Source: an uncultured Lachnospiraceae bacterium | GTDB taxonomy: Bacteria > Bacillota > Clostridia > Lachnospirales > Lachnospiraceae | Reading direction: 5' to 3' | NCBI GenBank assembly: GCA_910587635.1 | Contig: CAJUNB010000038.1 | Location: forward strand, 1-64,000 | Length of the DNA: 64,000 bases | Shown: positions 8,625 through 17,503 of the stretch, piece by piece | Layout of the letters: every line of letters begins with the position of its first letter | How positions within the stretch are numbered: position 1 is the first letter of the stretch | Position numbers and translations under genes: made by a program | Notes under the pieces: generated by a model | What the model saw: only the letters and a program-made list of their open reading frames with translations | What the model was told of the DNA's origin: nothing | Database searches by the model: none

Positions 8625-10880
8625 ATGGAGACGCTGAAAGGTTATATTGAACACATCATATACCGGAATACAGAGAATGGCTATACTGTTGCGAACTTGA
8701 TCTGCGGAGAGGAAGAGATTACCTGTGTAGGGATGTTTCAGGAGCTGGATCAGGGTGAAAGCGTGGAAATGACAGGAGAATATACGGAACATGCGCTTTA
8801 CGGCAGACAGTTTAAGGCAAAATCATGCAAGACAGTTGCTCCTGACGATATTGTCAGTATACAACGTTATCTAGGGTCCGGTGCCATAAAGGGAATAGGA
8901 GAAGCACTGGCGGCAAGGATTGTTAAAAAGTTCGGGGAAGATACGTTTCGGATTATAGAAGAGGAGCCGGAAAGGCTTTCGGAAGTAAGAGGAATCAGTG
9001 AGAGAATAGCCAGAGAGATATCCGCCCAGGTGGAAGAGAAAAGAGATATGCGTACTGCCATGCTGTTTTTGCAAAAATATGGGATTTCCAATACGTTGGC
9101 AATAAAAATTTACAAAGCTTATGGAGACGGGCTCTATCGGGTTATGCAGGAAAATCCCTATTTACTGGCGGAAGACATCAACGGTATTGGATTTAAGATG
9201 GCTGATGAAATCGCTGGAAGAATTGGCATCCATACGGACTCAGATTATCGGATTCGAAGCGGCATTTTATATACACTGCTGTTGGGGGCGGGAGAAGGAA
9301 ATGTATACTTGCCGATGGAGCGGCTGGCTGAACAGGCATCGGAGCTGCTCGGGCTTACGAGGGAACAGATTGAGCCACAGTTCGCGAATCTGATGATGGA
9401 GAAAAAGATTGTCATCAAGGAAAAAGACGGGGAGCGGATTGTGTATAGTATGGCATATTATTTTGCAGAGCTAAATTGTGCCAGAATGCTTCATGATCTG
9501 AACGTTTCTCTTGGACAGGACAGGGGAGTGACTCTGTCCGAAGAAAAAGAATTTCTGTCCAAAATAAAATTGCTGGAAAAAGAATTGGATATGGAACTGG
9601 ACGAATTGCAAAGAACGGCGGTGCTGAAGAGTATTGAAAATGGGATATTCATTTTATCTGGTGGTCCGGGCACCGGTAAAACGACAACTATCAATACGAT
9701 GATTCATTATTTTGAACAGGAAGGTATGGATATCCTTCTCGCTGCTCCAACAGGGAGAGCGGCAAAGCGGATGAGCGAGGCTACCGGTTATGAGGCGAAA
9801 ACAATTCACAGACTTTTGGAACTGAATGGTCCTGGGGATGATGAAAAGAAAAGAGCTTCTTTTGAAAGAAACGAAGAAAATCCACTGGAAACAGATGTGT
9901 TGATTGTGGATGAAATGTCCATGGTAGACATCCATCTTTTTCAGTCTCTGCTAAAAGCAATCGCAGTAGGGACTCGCCTGATTATGGTAGGAGATGTCAA
10001 TCAGCTTCCGAGTGTGGGGCCGGGACAGGTGCTGAAGGATCTGATTGACAGCAGGCGTTTTCCTGTAGTTATTTTACAGAAAATTTTCAGACAGGCAGGA
10101 GAGAGTGACATTGTGGTGAACGCTCACAGAATTCACAAAGGACAGCAGATCCACATGGACAATAAGAGCAGGGATTTTTTCTTCTTGGAGAGAAATGATG
10201 TGGCTGTTATTTATAAACATATGATTCAGCTTATTACACAAAAACTTCCCGGATATGTGAAAGCCAGATCCTGTGATATCCAGGTATTGACACCGATGCG
10301 AAAGGGGAACCTGGGTGTAGAAACATTGAACCGGATTTTGCAGCAATATATGAATCCGCCCGACGAGCAGAAAAAAGAATATGTGCATGGTGATATCCTC
10401 TTCCGGGAAGGTGACAAAGTTATGCAGATTAAAAATAATTATCAGTTGGAATGGGAAGTGGTGAGCAAATATGGTATACCAGTGGACAAAGGGCTGGGAA
10501 TTTTTAATGGTGACATGGGAGTAATTCAGAGGATTGATGATTTTTCACAAAATATAGTTGTGGAATATGACGAAGGACGGCGGATAACTTATCCTTTTAT
10601 GAACCTGGACGAACTGGAACTTGCCTATGCCATAACAATACATAAGTCCCAGGGAAGTGAATATCCGGCAGTGATCTTGCCGCTTTTGGGTGGTCCCAGA
10701 ATGTTGATGAATCGCAATTTACTCTATACTGGAATTACCAGGGCAAAGGATTGTGTAACAATACTGGGGAGTAGTGAGACCGTTCATGCTATGATTTTAA
10801 ATGAGCATGAACAGAAGCGGTTCAGTGGGCTGGCAGACAGAATAAGTGAAATAATGGAAATAAGAAAAGAGGAAGCGTAG
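8625..10880 (+). CDS. recD2: ATP-dependent RecD2-type DNA helicase
   Basis: Superfamily 1B 5'-3' helicase of the RecD2 (RecD-like, RecBC-independent) family. The 751 residues comprise an N-terminal OB-like domain (about 1-75), helix-hairpin-helix repeats (about 80-200, for example GIGEALAARIVKKFG), then the motor. Walker A GGPGTGKTT is near 346, IVDEMSMVD near 428, and the C-terminal motifs THKSQGSEYP and LYTGITRAKD lie in the last hundred residues. In other Firmicutes it acts in replication-fork repair. It starts a group with comF and yvyF. An ATG six bases upstream is out of frame. Confidence 0.93.
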   Translation: METLKGYIEHIIYRNTENGYTVANLICGEEEITCVGMFQELDQGESVEMTGEYTEHALYGRQFKAKSCKTVAPDDIVSIQRYLGSGAIKGIGEALAARIVKKFGEDTFRIIEEEPERLSEVRGISERIAREISAQVEEKRDMRTAMLFLQKYGISNTLAIKIYKAYGDGLYRVMQENPYLLAEDINGIGFKMADEIAGRIGIHTDSDYRIRSGILYTLLLGAGEGNVYLPMERLAEQASELLGLTREQIEPQFANLMMEKKIVIKEKDGERIVYSMAYYFAELNCARMLHDLNVSLGQDRGVTLSEEKEFLSKIKLLEKELDMELDELQRTAVLKSIENGIFILSGGPGTGKTTTINTMIHYFEQEGMDILLAAPTGRAAKRMSEATGYEAKTIHRLLELNGPGDDEKKRASFERNEENPLETDVLIVDEMSMVDIHLFQSLLKAIAVGTRLIMVGDVNQLPSVGPGQVLKDLIDSRRFPVVILQKIFRQAGESDIVVNAHRIHKGQQIHMDNKSRDFFFLERNDVAVIYKHMIQLITQKLPGYVKARSCDIQVLTPMRKGNLGVETLNRILQQYMNPPDEQKKEYVHGDILFREGDKVMQIKNNYQLEWEVVSKYGIPVDKGLGIFNGDMGVIQRIDDFSQNIVVEYDEGRRITYPFMNLDELELAYAITIHKSQGSEYPAVILPLLGGPRMLMNRNLLYTGITRAKDCVTILGSSETVHAMILNEHEQKRFSGLADRISEIMEIRKEEA

Positions 10881-10900
10881 GACGTGCGCTGATACTTTAA

Positions 10901-11596
10901 ATGAGGATTTTATTGGATTTGCTTTTCCCGCGGAGGTGTCCTGTGTGTGATAGGGTACAGCCGATAGGGGAAATTGTGTGCTCTTCCTGCAGGGACAGCC
11001 TGAAAAAGGTGCAGAGTCCGTTTTGCAATAAATGCGGAAAAATATTGGCTGATGAAAGAGAAGAGTATTGCAGTGACTGTAATGCGGGTATTCATATTTA
11101 TACAGAAGGGCGGGCTTTATATGAATATCCATGCATCAGGAAGTCGATCTATCGATTTAAATATAAAGGAAGAAGGGAATATGCGGAATTTTATGGAAAA
11201 GAGCTGGCAGAGCATCTGGGGCTTATTATCAAAAGCTGGCAGCCGGAAGCGCTGATACCTGTCCCTCTGCACAGTTCCAGAAAACGGTCGCGAGGGTATA
11301 ATCAGGCAGAGCTGTTGGCTGAAGCACTTGGGAAACAGCTGGGAATCCCGGTAATCAGCCATATCGTTAAACGTGTGAAAAAAACAGTTCCTCAGAAGAA
11401 ACTGAGCCAGGTACAGCGACAAAATAATTTGAAAAGGGCTTTTAAAATAATCAGAAATGATGTAAAATTAAATACGATTATAATTATTGATGATATTTAT
11501 ACAACGGGCAGTACAATTGATTCCATGTCTGCTGTGCTGAAAGAGGCTGGAATTAAAAATATTTATTTTATTGCACTGGCTATTGGCAGAGGATAA
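10901..11596 (+). CDS. comF: ComF family phosphoribosyltransferase-like protein
   Basis: ComFC-type protein of 231 residues, associated with DNA uptake and processing during transformation. An N-terminal double zinc ribbon carries CPVC, CSSC, CNKC and CSDC pairs within the first 65 residues. A phosphoribosyltransferase fold follows, with the PRPP motif IIIIDDIYTTGST near 192-204. The ribosome-binding site is weak, suggesting coupling to the upstream helicase 20 bp away. With yvyF following, the order matches the comF-yvyF junction of Bacillus. Confidence 0.92.
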   Translation: MRILLDLLFPRRCPVCDRVQPIGEIVCSSCRDSLKKVQSPFCNKCGKILADEREEYCSDCNAGIHIYTEGRALYEYPCIRKSIYRFKYKGRREYAEFYGKELAEHLGLIIKSWQPEALIPVPLHSSRKRSRGYNQAELLAEALGKQLGIPVISHIVKRVKKTVPQKKLSQVQRQNNLKRAFKIIRNDVKLNTIIIIDDIYTTGSTIDSMSAVLKEAGIKNIYFIALAIGRG

Positions 11597-11611
11597 ACAG
11601 GAGGTAAGAAA

Positions 11612-12019
11612 ATGGATGTGCGTAATTGCAGAAAGTGTGGCAAAATTTTTAATTATGTGGCAGGGCTGCCGATCTGTCCCGCGTGTCAGGAAATAGCAGA
11701 GAAAAAATTTCAGGAAGTAAAGGATTTTATAAGAGAGAATCACGGTGCAGGGATTGAAGAAATTTGCGAAACGTGTGAAGTGGAAAAAAATCAGATTCAC
11801 CAGTGGATTCGGGAAGAGCGGCTTGTGTTTTCAGATGATTCACCTGTAGGAATCAACTGCGAAAAATGTGGTGTTTCTATTAAGACAGGCAGATTTTGTG
11901 AAAAATGTAAAAAGAGTATGTCTGATAATTTAAAAAGTGTCATTGCCCGGCCGCAGGAGGTGCATGAGAGAGATATGAATCGAAGCAGCAGTGCCAGAAT
12001 GCATTTTCTGGACCACTGA
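11612..12019 (+). CDS. yvyF: YvyF/TIGR03826-like flagellar operon protein
   Basis: Protein of 135 residues with an N-terminal zinc ribbon (CRKC and CPAC within the first 30 residues), a helical segment with a winged-helix-like region (EICETCEVEKNQIHQWIREE near 50-69), and a second CEKC/CEKC ribbon. The arrangement matches the YvyF proteins found beside comF and flgM in flagellated Firmicutes. The function is not known; a regulatory nucleic-acid-binding role is plausible from the fold. It starts after AGGAGGTAAGAAA. No flgM follows here, unlike in Bacillus. Confidence 0.82.
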   Translation: MDVRNCRKCGKIFNYVAGLPICPACQEIAEKKFQEVKDFIRENHGAGIEEICETCEVEKNQIHQWIREERLVFSDDSPVGINCEKCGVSIKTGRFCEKCKKSMSDNLKSVIARPQEVHERDMNRSSSARMHFLDH

Positions 12020-12041
12020 CCAGTCTTAAGGGGTATATAAA

Positions 12042-12452
12042 ATGCTAAATGAAGAGCGTATTAAGCTGATGACAAAAATGGCTTCCTATGAAGAGAATGA
12101 AGGCAGGCGTAATATGGCGATTGGCAATTATTTCAGAAGCGATTATATCGGTCTTCAGGTTCTGAAAGCAATTATCAGTGCTACCCTGTCTTTTGCAATT
12201 GTAATTGGCATGTATGTTTTTTATGATTTTGAAGTTGTAATGAAAGAAATATATCAGGTAGATCTGCTGGAAACTGGCAGAAAACTTCTTCTTGCCTATG
12301 TAGTATTTACCGGGATATATACGTTTGTCTGTTATCTCGTATATTCCTATCGCTATAGTCGGGCAAAAAAAAGCCTGAAGAAATACTATTTCCACCTGCA
12401 GGAACTTTCAGATCTATACGAGGAAGATATCCACAGAAAGGAAAATTTCTGA
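12042..12452 (+). CDS. small two-helix membrane protein, unknown
   Basis: I do not recognise this 136-residue protein. The N-terminal 40 residues are soluble and charged. Two membrane helices follow (about 42-66 and 83-107), then a basic C-terminal tail with SRAKKSLKKYYFHLQELSDLY. It begins after AAGGGGTATATAAA and ends 11 bp before another membrane protein, so the two are likely co-transcribed and lead into cdaA. It may be an accessory factor of the c-di-AMP locus, but nothing in the sequence proves that. Confidence 0.6.
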   Translation: MLNEERIKLMTKMASYEENEGRRNMAIGNYFRSDYIGLQVLKAIISATLSFAIVIGMYVFYDFEVVMKEIYQVDLLETGRKLLLAYVVFTGIYTFVCYLVYSYRYSRAKKSLKKYYFHLQELSDLYEEDIHRKENF

Positions 12453-12463
12453 AAGGAAAAGTT

Positions 12464-13462
12464 ATGACAAATTTGCTAGTTTTAAAAGAGTACCTGAAAG
12501 GTATCTATGGAAAATATGAAATTTATATCACACCTGTTGTAAAATTTGTTTTGTCCATGATTACCTTTGTGATGATCAATCGAAAACTGGGTTTTATGGC
12601 TAAGCTGAACAGTATGTCAATCGTTCTGATCGCGGCGCTTTTGTGCTCTTTTCTGCCAATGAATTTTATGATACTAATCGCATCACTGTTTCTACTTTTG
12701 CATTTATACGCATTTTCCCTGGAGTGTGCGATCGTTGTATTTGCACTGCTTCTCATTATGTTTTTGTTGTATTTCAGGTTTTCACCGAAAGATGCAGTGC
12801 TGGTGATGCTGACTCCCATGTGTTGTGCAATCAAGATTCCCTTTGTCATGCCTTTGGCCGCAGGTCTTACCGGGACGCCGGCTTCTGCCGTATCTGTGGG
12901 ATGTGGAGTCATTATTTACAATATTTTGCAATATATATCAGATAATGTGGCTACATTAAACTCTATGGACGAGGAAAATGCGATTCAGAAATACCGTTAT
13001 GTAATTGACGGATTGCTGAATAACAAGACGATGCTTGTGATGGTATTTGCATTTGCCATAACTGTTCTGGTGGTATATTTGGTCCGCAGACTGAGCATCA
13101 ATCATTCCTGGACTATTGCCATAGCGGCAGGGGCACTTGTTTCCATAGGAGCTCTTCTTGTCGGAGATTTGATGCTGGATACGAATATTTCTATTATATC
13201 TATGATAATTGGTGCAGCAGTATCTGTAGTTATCGTAAAATTTTTACAGTTTTTTGTTTTTAATGTGGATTATTCCCGGACGGAATATGTACAGTTTGAG
13301 GATGACGAATATTATTATTATGTGAAAGCAGTTCCAAAGATAATGATGGCAAAACCGTCAAAGACAGTCAAGAAAATTACTTCACAGAAAAAAACCGTGG
13401 CACCGCCACCCCGTACCACAGGCAGCGTAATAAAGAAATCTAACAGGACTGGAATGAAGTAG
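12464..13462 (+). CDS. polytopic membrane protein, unknown, upstream of cdaA
   Basis: Not recognised. The 332 residues form about eight or nine membrane helices up to residue 265. A cytoplasmic tail follows with an acidic-tyrosine patch (FEDDEYYYYV) and a basic, proline-containing end (KKTVAPPPRTTGSVIKKSNR). It starts after GAAAGGAAAAGTT and stops one base before cdaA, implying tight co-expression. The tail could bind a partner or the membrane surface. No transporter or enzyme motif is visible. I infer a link to c-di-AMP signalling or the envelope only from position. Confidence 0.65.
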   Translation: MTNLLVLKEYLKGIYGKYEIYITPVVKFVLSMITFVMINRKLGFMAKLNSMSIVLIAALLCSFLPMNFMILIASLFLLLHLYAFSLECAIVVFALLLIMFLLYFRFSPKDAVLVMLTPMCCAIKIPFVMPLAAGLTGTPASAVSVGCGVIIYNILQYISDNVATLNSMDEENAIQKYRYVIDGLLNNKTMLVMVFAFAITVLVVYLVRRLSINHSWTIAIAAGALVSIGALLVGDLMLDTNISIISMIIGAAVSVVIVKFLQFFVFNVDYSRTEYVQFEDDEYYYYVKAVPKIMMAKPSKTVKKITSQKKTVAPPPRTTGSVIKKSNRTGMK

Positions 13463-13463
13463 T

Positions 13464-14345
13464 ATGGAACAAATCACAAATTACACAACGATTTATTTAA
13501 ATCGTCTGCATATGCCGAGTATAAGATGGACGGATATTGTGGAGATTATTGTTATCTCCTTTTTGATTTATCAGATTATTCTCTGGATCAAAAATACCCG
13601 TGCCTGGGCTTTGCTGAAAGGAATTCTTACAATTTTGGCATTTATTCTGATCGCCGCTGTATTCAATATGACGACGATTTTGTGGATTGCCAAAAATATA
13701 CTGAGTCTGGTTGTAATCGCTACAGTCGTGGTGCTACAGCCTGAATTGCGCCGGGCGTTGGAGCAGCTTGGCAGAACGAATTTTTTTGCTTCCCTTGTTT
13801 CTTTTGACAGTTCAAAGGGAGGGGACGGACGATTTTCAGATAAAACGATGCAGGAACTGATAAAAGCCTGCTTTGAGATGGGCCGGGTAAGAACGGGGGC
13901 TCTTATTGTAATTGAGCAAAATCAGTCGCTTGGTGAATATGAAAGAACTGGTATTGAAGTTGATGGACTTTTATCCAGTCAACTTTTGATCAACATTTTT
14001 GAGCATAATACGCCTCTCCACGATGGCGCTATTATTGTGAGGAAGGATCGGATTGTATCGGCTACCTGTTATCTGCCGCTTTCCGATAATATGGGACTGA
14101 GCAAAGAACTGGGGACGAGACACAGAGCGGGCGTGGGAATCTCAGAAGTGACAGATTCTCTGACGATTATAGTGTCTGAGGAGACCGGTCATGTGAGCGT
14201 TGCCTATGAGGGGCAGTTGTCGAGAAATTTGGATTCAGAAGAGTTAAAAGAAAAGCTGCTTCTGATTCAGAATAAACCGTTAGAAGAGAAAAAGAAAAGA
14301 TTGTGGAAGGGAAGGTCAAAGAATGAAAAAGAAACTGACCGCTAA
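13464..14345 (+). CDS. cdaA: diadenylate cyclase CdaA
   Basis: Membrane-bound enzyme that joins two ATP into cyclic di-AMP, which controls potassium and osmolyte transport and wall homeostasis. Three N-terminal membrane helices occupy about 20-95. The DAC domain has the catalytic DGA motif in HDGAII near 185 and RHR in GTRHRAG near 216-222. The 293-residue length is slightly longer than usual because of a lysine/arginine-rich tail. The gene overlaps cdaR by 23 bases and is followed by glmM, the classical cdaA-cdaR-glmM operon in which CdaR and GlmM modulate the cyclase. Confidence 0.96.
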   Translation: MEQITNYTTIYLNRLHMPSIRWTDIVEIIVISFLIYQIILWIKNTRAWALLKGILTILAFILIAAVFNMTTILWIAKNILSLVVIATVVVLQPELRRALEQLGRTNFFASLVSFDSSKGGDGRFSDKTMQELIKACFEMGRVRTGALIVIEQNQSLGEYERTGIEVDGLLSSQLLINIFEHNTPLHDGAIIVRKDRIVSATCYLPLSDNMGLSKELGTRHRAGVGISEVTDSLTIIVSEETGHVSVAYEGQLSRNLDSEELKEKLLLIQNKPLEEKKKRLWKGRSKNEKETDR

Positions 14346-15621
14346 TCTGGGCCTGAAGATTCTGGCAGTCTTGTTTTCCGTTGCCATATGGTTTATCGTA
14401 ATCAATATCAATGATCCGGTAGATAAACAGGTATTCCGTAACATACCGGTGGAGATACTGCATGAAGAAGCTGTCATCAATGCAGGGAAAGTATATGAAA
14501 TTCTGGATGGGACAGATGTCATTGATGTCACCGTGTGGGCCAAGAGGAGTATACTGGATACTCTTGGCGAGGAAAATATTATTGCCACAGCGGATATGCA
14601 GGAAATTAATTTTATGGATACGATGGTGCGTATCAAGCTGTCTACCAATAAATACAGCAATCGTTTGGAGAGCATAGGTTCCAGTACAGAGAATATGTTG
14701 GTCAGTATCGAGGATCTGAAACGAGAGCAGTTTGTAATCTCTGTGGCTCCTATAGGAGAACCTGCAGAAGGCTATATTATCGGAAATATAAGTACAGATC
14801 AGAATGCAGTAAGTGTATCAGGGCCAGAATCTATCGTCAGTCAGGTAGATCGGGCAGAAGTATCCGTAAATGCGGAGGGATTGACTCAGGATATTCGTAC
14901 AAATGTATCCATACGTCTGTATGATAAAGACAATAAACCTGTAGAAGATGTAAATCTGAAAAAAAGCCTGGATCAGGTGTTGGTAACACTGGAAATATTG
15001 GAAACGAGACGAGTGCCTCTGGGACTCACCTTTACAGGGGAACCGGCTGATGGCTATGCGCTTACCGGAGTGATAGAAAGTAACCCGTCCACAGTACAGA
15101 TTGCCGGAAAAGGCAGCACTATCAGAAATATTTCACAGATTGATATACCAGATTCTGTACTGGATGTAACAGGATGTATAGGCAATCTGGTAGAGACAGT
15201 TGAACTGAAACAGTATCTGCCGGATAACGTAATTATTGCAGAACCTGACTTTAATGGGAAAGCAACGATTACTGTTCATATTGAGAGAGAAATAACTTCC
15301 AGGATTGCAATTGATACGAATGAAGTAACAATCAGAGGCGTGCCGGAAAATATGGAAGCCAGAATAGAATCGCCGGAAGATATAGTCAATATTACTGTAA
15401 GGGGACTGTCAGATCATGTTTCTGCTTTGAATGAAGCTGAAATTGCAGCGAGAATCAATTTAGAAGAATATATGGCAAGAAATAATATTACGGAGCTTGA
15501 ACCGGGGAGCTACGAAATACCTTTGGTGCTGAACCTTCCCGAAGGTATCCGCCAGGAAGAAGATGTTTCCGTGCAAGTAATAATAAGTGATACAGCGGCA
15601 GAACATAATAATGAAGAATAG
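14323..15621 (+). CDS. cdaR: CdaA regulator CdaR (YbbR-domain protein)
   Basis: Membrane-anchored regulator of CdaA. It has 432 residues with one N-terminal membrane helix (about 10-30, LGLKILAVLFSVAIWFIVIN), then an extracytoplasmic part built of about four YbbR repeats. Repeat signatures include VSVSGPESIVSQV near 165 and VQIAGKGSTIRNI near 260. The start codon lies inside cdaA. The real start of the next gene, glmM, falls 14 bases after this stop, although a longer in-frame glmM reading would overlap it. Confidence 0.92.
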   Translation: MKKKLTANLGLKILAVLFSVAIWFIVININDPVDKQVFRNIPVEILHEEAVINAGKVYEILDGTDVIDVTVWAKRSILDTLGEENIIATADMQEINFMDTMVRIKLSTNKYSNRLESIGSSTENMLVSIEDLKREQFVISVAPIGEPAEGYIIGNISTDQNAVSVSGPESIVSQVDRAEVSVNAEGLTQDIRTNVSIRLYDKDNKPVEDVNLKKSLDQVLVTLEILETRRVPLGLTFTGEPADGYALTGVIESNPSTVQIAGKGSTIRNISQIDIPDSVLDVTGCIGNLVETVELKQYLPDNVIIAEPDFNGKATITVHIEREITSRIAIDTNEVTIRGVPENMEARIESPEDIVNITVRGLSDHVSALNEAEIAARINLEEYMARNNITELEPGSYEIPLVLNLPEGIRQEEDVSVQVIISDTAAEHNNEE

Positions 15622-15634
15622 AGGTATAAGGAAT

Positions 15635-16984
15635 ATGAGCAGATTATTTGGTACAGATGGAGTAAGAGGCGTTGCAAATGAGGAATTGTCTCCCATGCTG
15701 GCAATGCAGCTGGGGCAGGCAGGGGCTTATGTACTGACAAAAGAGAACAAGCATAAACCAACGATAATGGTAGGTTGTGATACTCGTATTTCCGGGGATA
15801 TGTTGGCAAATGCGCTGATGGCAGGTGCCTGTTCCGTAGGAGCCAATGCAGTTTATGTAGGAGTGGTTCCCACGCCTGCAGTGGCATATTTGACAAAGAA
15901 ATATAAAGTAGATGCAGGAGTGGTTATTTCTGCGTCCCATAATCCGGTGGAATTTAATGGAATCAAATTTTTTGATGGAAACGGCTATAAATTACCGGAT
16001 GCTCTGGAAGATGAAATAGAAGCATTGCTGAAGAGTGATATGAAAGATATTAAATTTCCCATCGGTTCGGGGGTAGGTAAAATTAAATATCGTACCGACG
16101 CCAGAGAGGAATATATCAACCATGCTGTCCAGGCTGTCAATACGGATCTGAGTAACCTGAAAATTGTAGTAGATTGTGCGGAGGGGGCTGCATTTTATAC
16201 CTCCGTAGAAGCATTGAAGGAGATGGGGGCGGAAGTCATTGCCATTCACAATAATCCTGATGGTACAAATATAAACGCAAACTGTGGTTCCACTCATATG
16301 GGAGAGTTGAAAGCCCGGGTGGTATATGAGAAGGCCAATATTGGTCTTGCCTTTGACGGGGATGCAGACAGATTACTGGCGGTCGATGAGAACGGCAAAA
16401 TAGTAGATGGCGATCAGATTATGGCTATTGTCGGAAATCATATGAAAGAGCAGGGAAAGTTAAAAGGGAATACTATAGTTGTTACCGTAATGAGTAATCT
16501 CGGATTTTTCCTGATGGCCCAGGAAAAGGGAATCAAAGCGGAGCAGACAAAAGTGGGAGACCGCTATGTGCTGGAAAGAATGCGGGAAATCGGGGCCAGT
16601 CTGGGAGGAGAGCAGTCCGGCCATGTGATTTTCCTGGATGAGAATACGACGGGAGACGGCCTGTTGAGTGCACTTCATCTGCTGCAAGTTCTTGTGGAAA
16701 CAGGTAAGCCGTTGTCTGAACTGGCAAAGATTATGGAAGTGCTGCCACAGGCACTTGTCAATGCGAAGGTGCCGAATCACAAAAAAGAGAGATATATGGA
16801 GTATCCTGAAATTGCAGCGGCGATTGGGAAAATCAATGATAAGTTTGCCGGAGAGGGAAGGGTGCTCATTCGTCCCTCTGGAACGGAACCTCTTGTACGG
16901 GTTATGATTGAAGGAAAAGACCAACAACTCATTGAAAAAGAGGCCAGAAAACTGGCTGAGCTGATTCAGAATTGCATGTTGTAA
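15635..16984 (+). CDS. glmM: phosphoglucosamine mutase GlmM
   Basis: Converts glucosamine-6-phosphate to glucosamine-1-phosphate on the route to UDP-GlcNAc, feeding peptidoglycan and the pseudaminic acid operon at 53.5 kb. The 449 residues match the family. The start at MSRLFGTDGVRG is chosen over an upstream in-frame ATG because GlmM proteins begin this way. The phosphoserine loop is ISASHNP near 98-104, the metal loop is DGDADR near 241-246, and the phosphate-binding loop RPSGTEP is near the C-terminus. In other Firmicutes GlmM binds and inhibits CdaA. Confidence 0.96.
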   Translation: MSRLFGTDGVRGVANEELSPMLAMQLGQAGAYVLTKENKHKPTIMVGCDTRISGDMLANALMAGACSVGANAVYVGVVPTPAVAYLTKKYKVDAGVVISASHNPVEFNGIKFFDGNGYKLPDALEDEIEALLKSDMKDIKFPIGSGVGKIKYRTDAREEYINHAVQAVNTDLSNLKIVVDCAEGAAFYTSVEALKEMGAEVIAIHNNPDGTNINANCGSTHMGELKARVVYEKANIGLAFDGDADRLLAVDENGKIVDGDQIMAIVGNHMKEQGKLKGNTIVVTVMSNLGFFLMAQEKGIKAEQTKVGDRYVLERMREIGASLGGEQSGHVIFLDENTTGDGLLSALHLLQVLVETGKPLSELAKIMEVLPQALVNAKVPNHKKERYMEYPEIAAAIGKINDKFAGEGRVLIRPSGTEPLVRVMIEGKDQQLIEKEARKLAELIQNCML

Positions 16985-16997
16985 AAGAGGATTGGGC

Positions 16998-17026
16998 TTG
17001 TGAAAATACAAAATGCATGATATGAT
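16998..17026 (+). promoter_or_regulatory. promoter for ptsH
   Basis: TTGTGA (16998-17003), a 17-bp spacer and TATGAT (17021-17026) lie just after glmM, about 57 bp before the HPr start. Spacing is ideal and hexamer matches are good, so ptsH can be transcribed independently. Confidence 0.6.
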
Positions 17027-17082
17027 AAGGAAAGAGTCGGACGAGTTATGCATGATAAAGTATATAAACTGGAGGAAGTAGT

Positions 17083-17346
17083 ATGGTAAGCCAAAAGGTA
17101 GTAATTAAAAACCCCACAGGACTACACCTGAGACCTGCTGGCATCCTATGTAAAGAGGCAATGCAGTTTAAATCATTGATTACATTTACATTTAAAGATG
17201 GTACTGCCAATGCGAAGAGCGTTTTGAGCGTATTGGGTGCATGTGTCAAGTGTGGCGACGAGGTAGAGTTTATATGCGAGGGGGAAGATGAGAAGGAAGC
17301 CCTGGATGCTTTGGTTGCTATCGTTGAAAGCGGCCTTGGAGAATAA
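17083..17346 (+). CDS. ptsH: phosphocarrier protein HPr
   Basis: Small 87-residue cytoplasmic phosphocarrier of the sugar phosphotransferase system. The active-site histidine is exactly at position 15 (NPTGLHLRPAG) and the regulatory serine at position 46 (AKSVLSVL). Both the energy-coupling and HPr-kinase/CcpA functions therefore appear intact, and a Crh paralogue lacking His15 is excluded. CTGGAGGAAGTAGT precedes the ATG. It is followed by a clear terminator, so it is probably a single-gene unit, separate from ptsI in this organism. Confidence 0.93.
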   Translation: MVSQKVVIKNPTGLHLRPAGILCKEAMQFKSLITFTFKDGTANAKSVLSVLGACVKCGDEVEFICEGEDEKEALDALVAIVESGLGE

Positions 17347-17366
17347 AACAAAGTCAGCACAAATCG

Positions 17367-17396
17367 ATCAGTCCATCGAATGATGGGCTGATTTTT
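17367..17396 (+). terminator. intrinsic terminator of ptsH
   Basis: An 11-bp stem (17367-17377 with 17382-17392, one G-U pair) encloses the loop GAAT and is followed by TTTT. Only 20 bp separate it from the ptsH stop. Confidence 0.85.
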
Positions 17397-17423
17397 GCTT
17401 GATTCTATTATATTGACTATTGC

Positions 17424-17443
17424 ATCATGTCCTTGGGCATGAT
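17424..17443 (+). promoter_or_regulatory. hairpin in the leuA upstream region
   Basis: ATCATGTC-CTTG-GGCATGAT forms an 8-bp stem with a four-base loop about 60 bp before leuA. TTGACT (17413-17418) could be a -35 box, but the matching -10 would fall in the hairpin with a 19-bp spacer. No T-box or leader peptide rich in leucine codons was found. Confidence 0.35.
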
Positions 17444-17503
17444 TAAAGCCTATCCGGGCGGGTTCTTAACAATATTATATACTATAGAAAGAGAGGATAT
17501 ATC

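Noticed and set aside
17397..17503. T-box or leucine leader peptide before leuA
   Set aside because: No T-box core sequence, no specifier loop and no leucine-rich short frame were found; only a simple hairpin.
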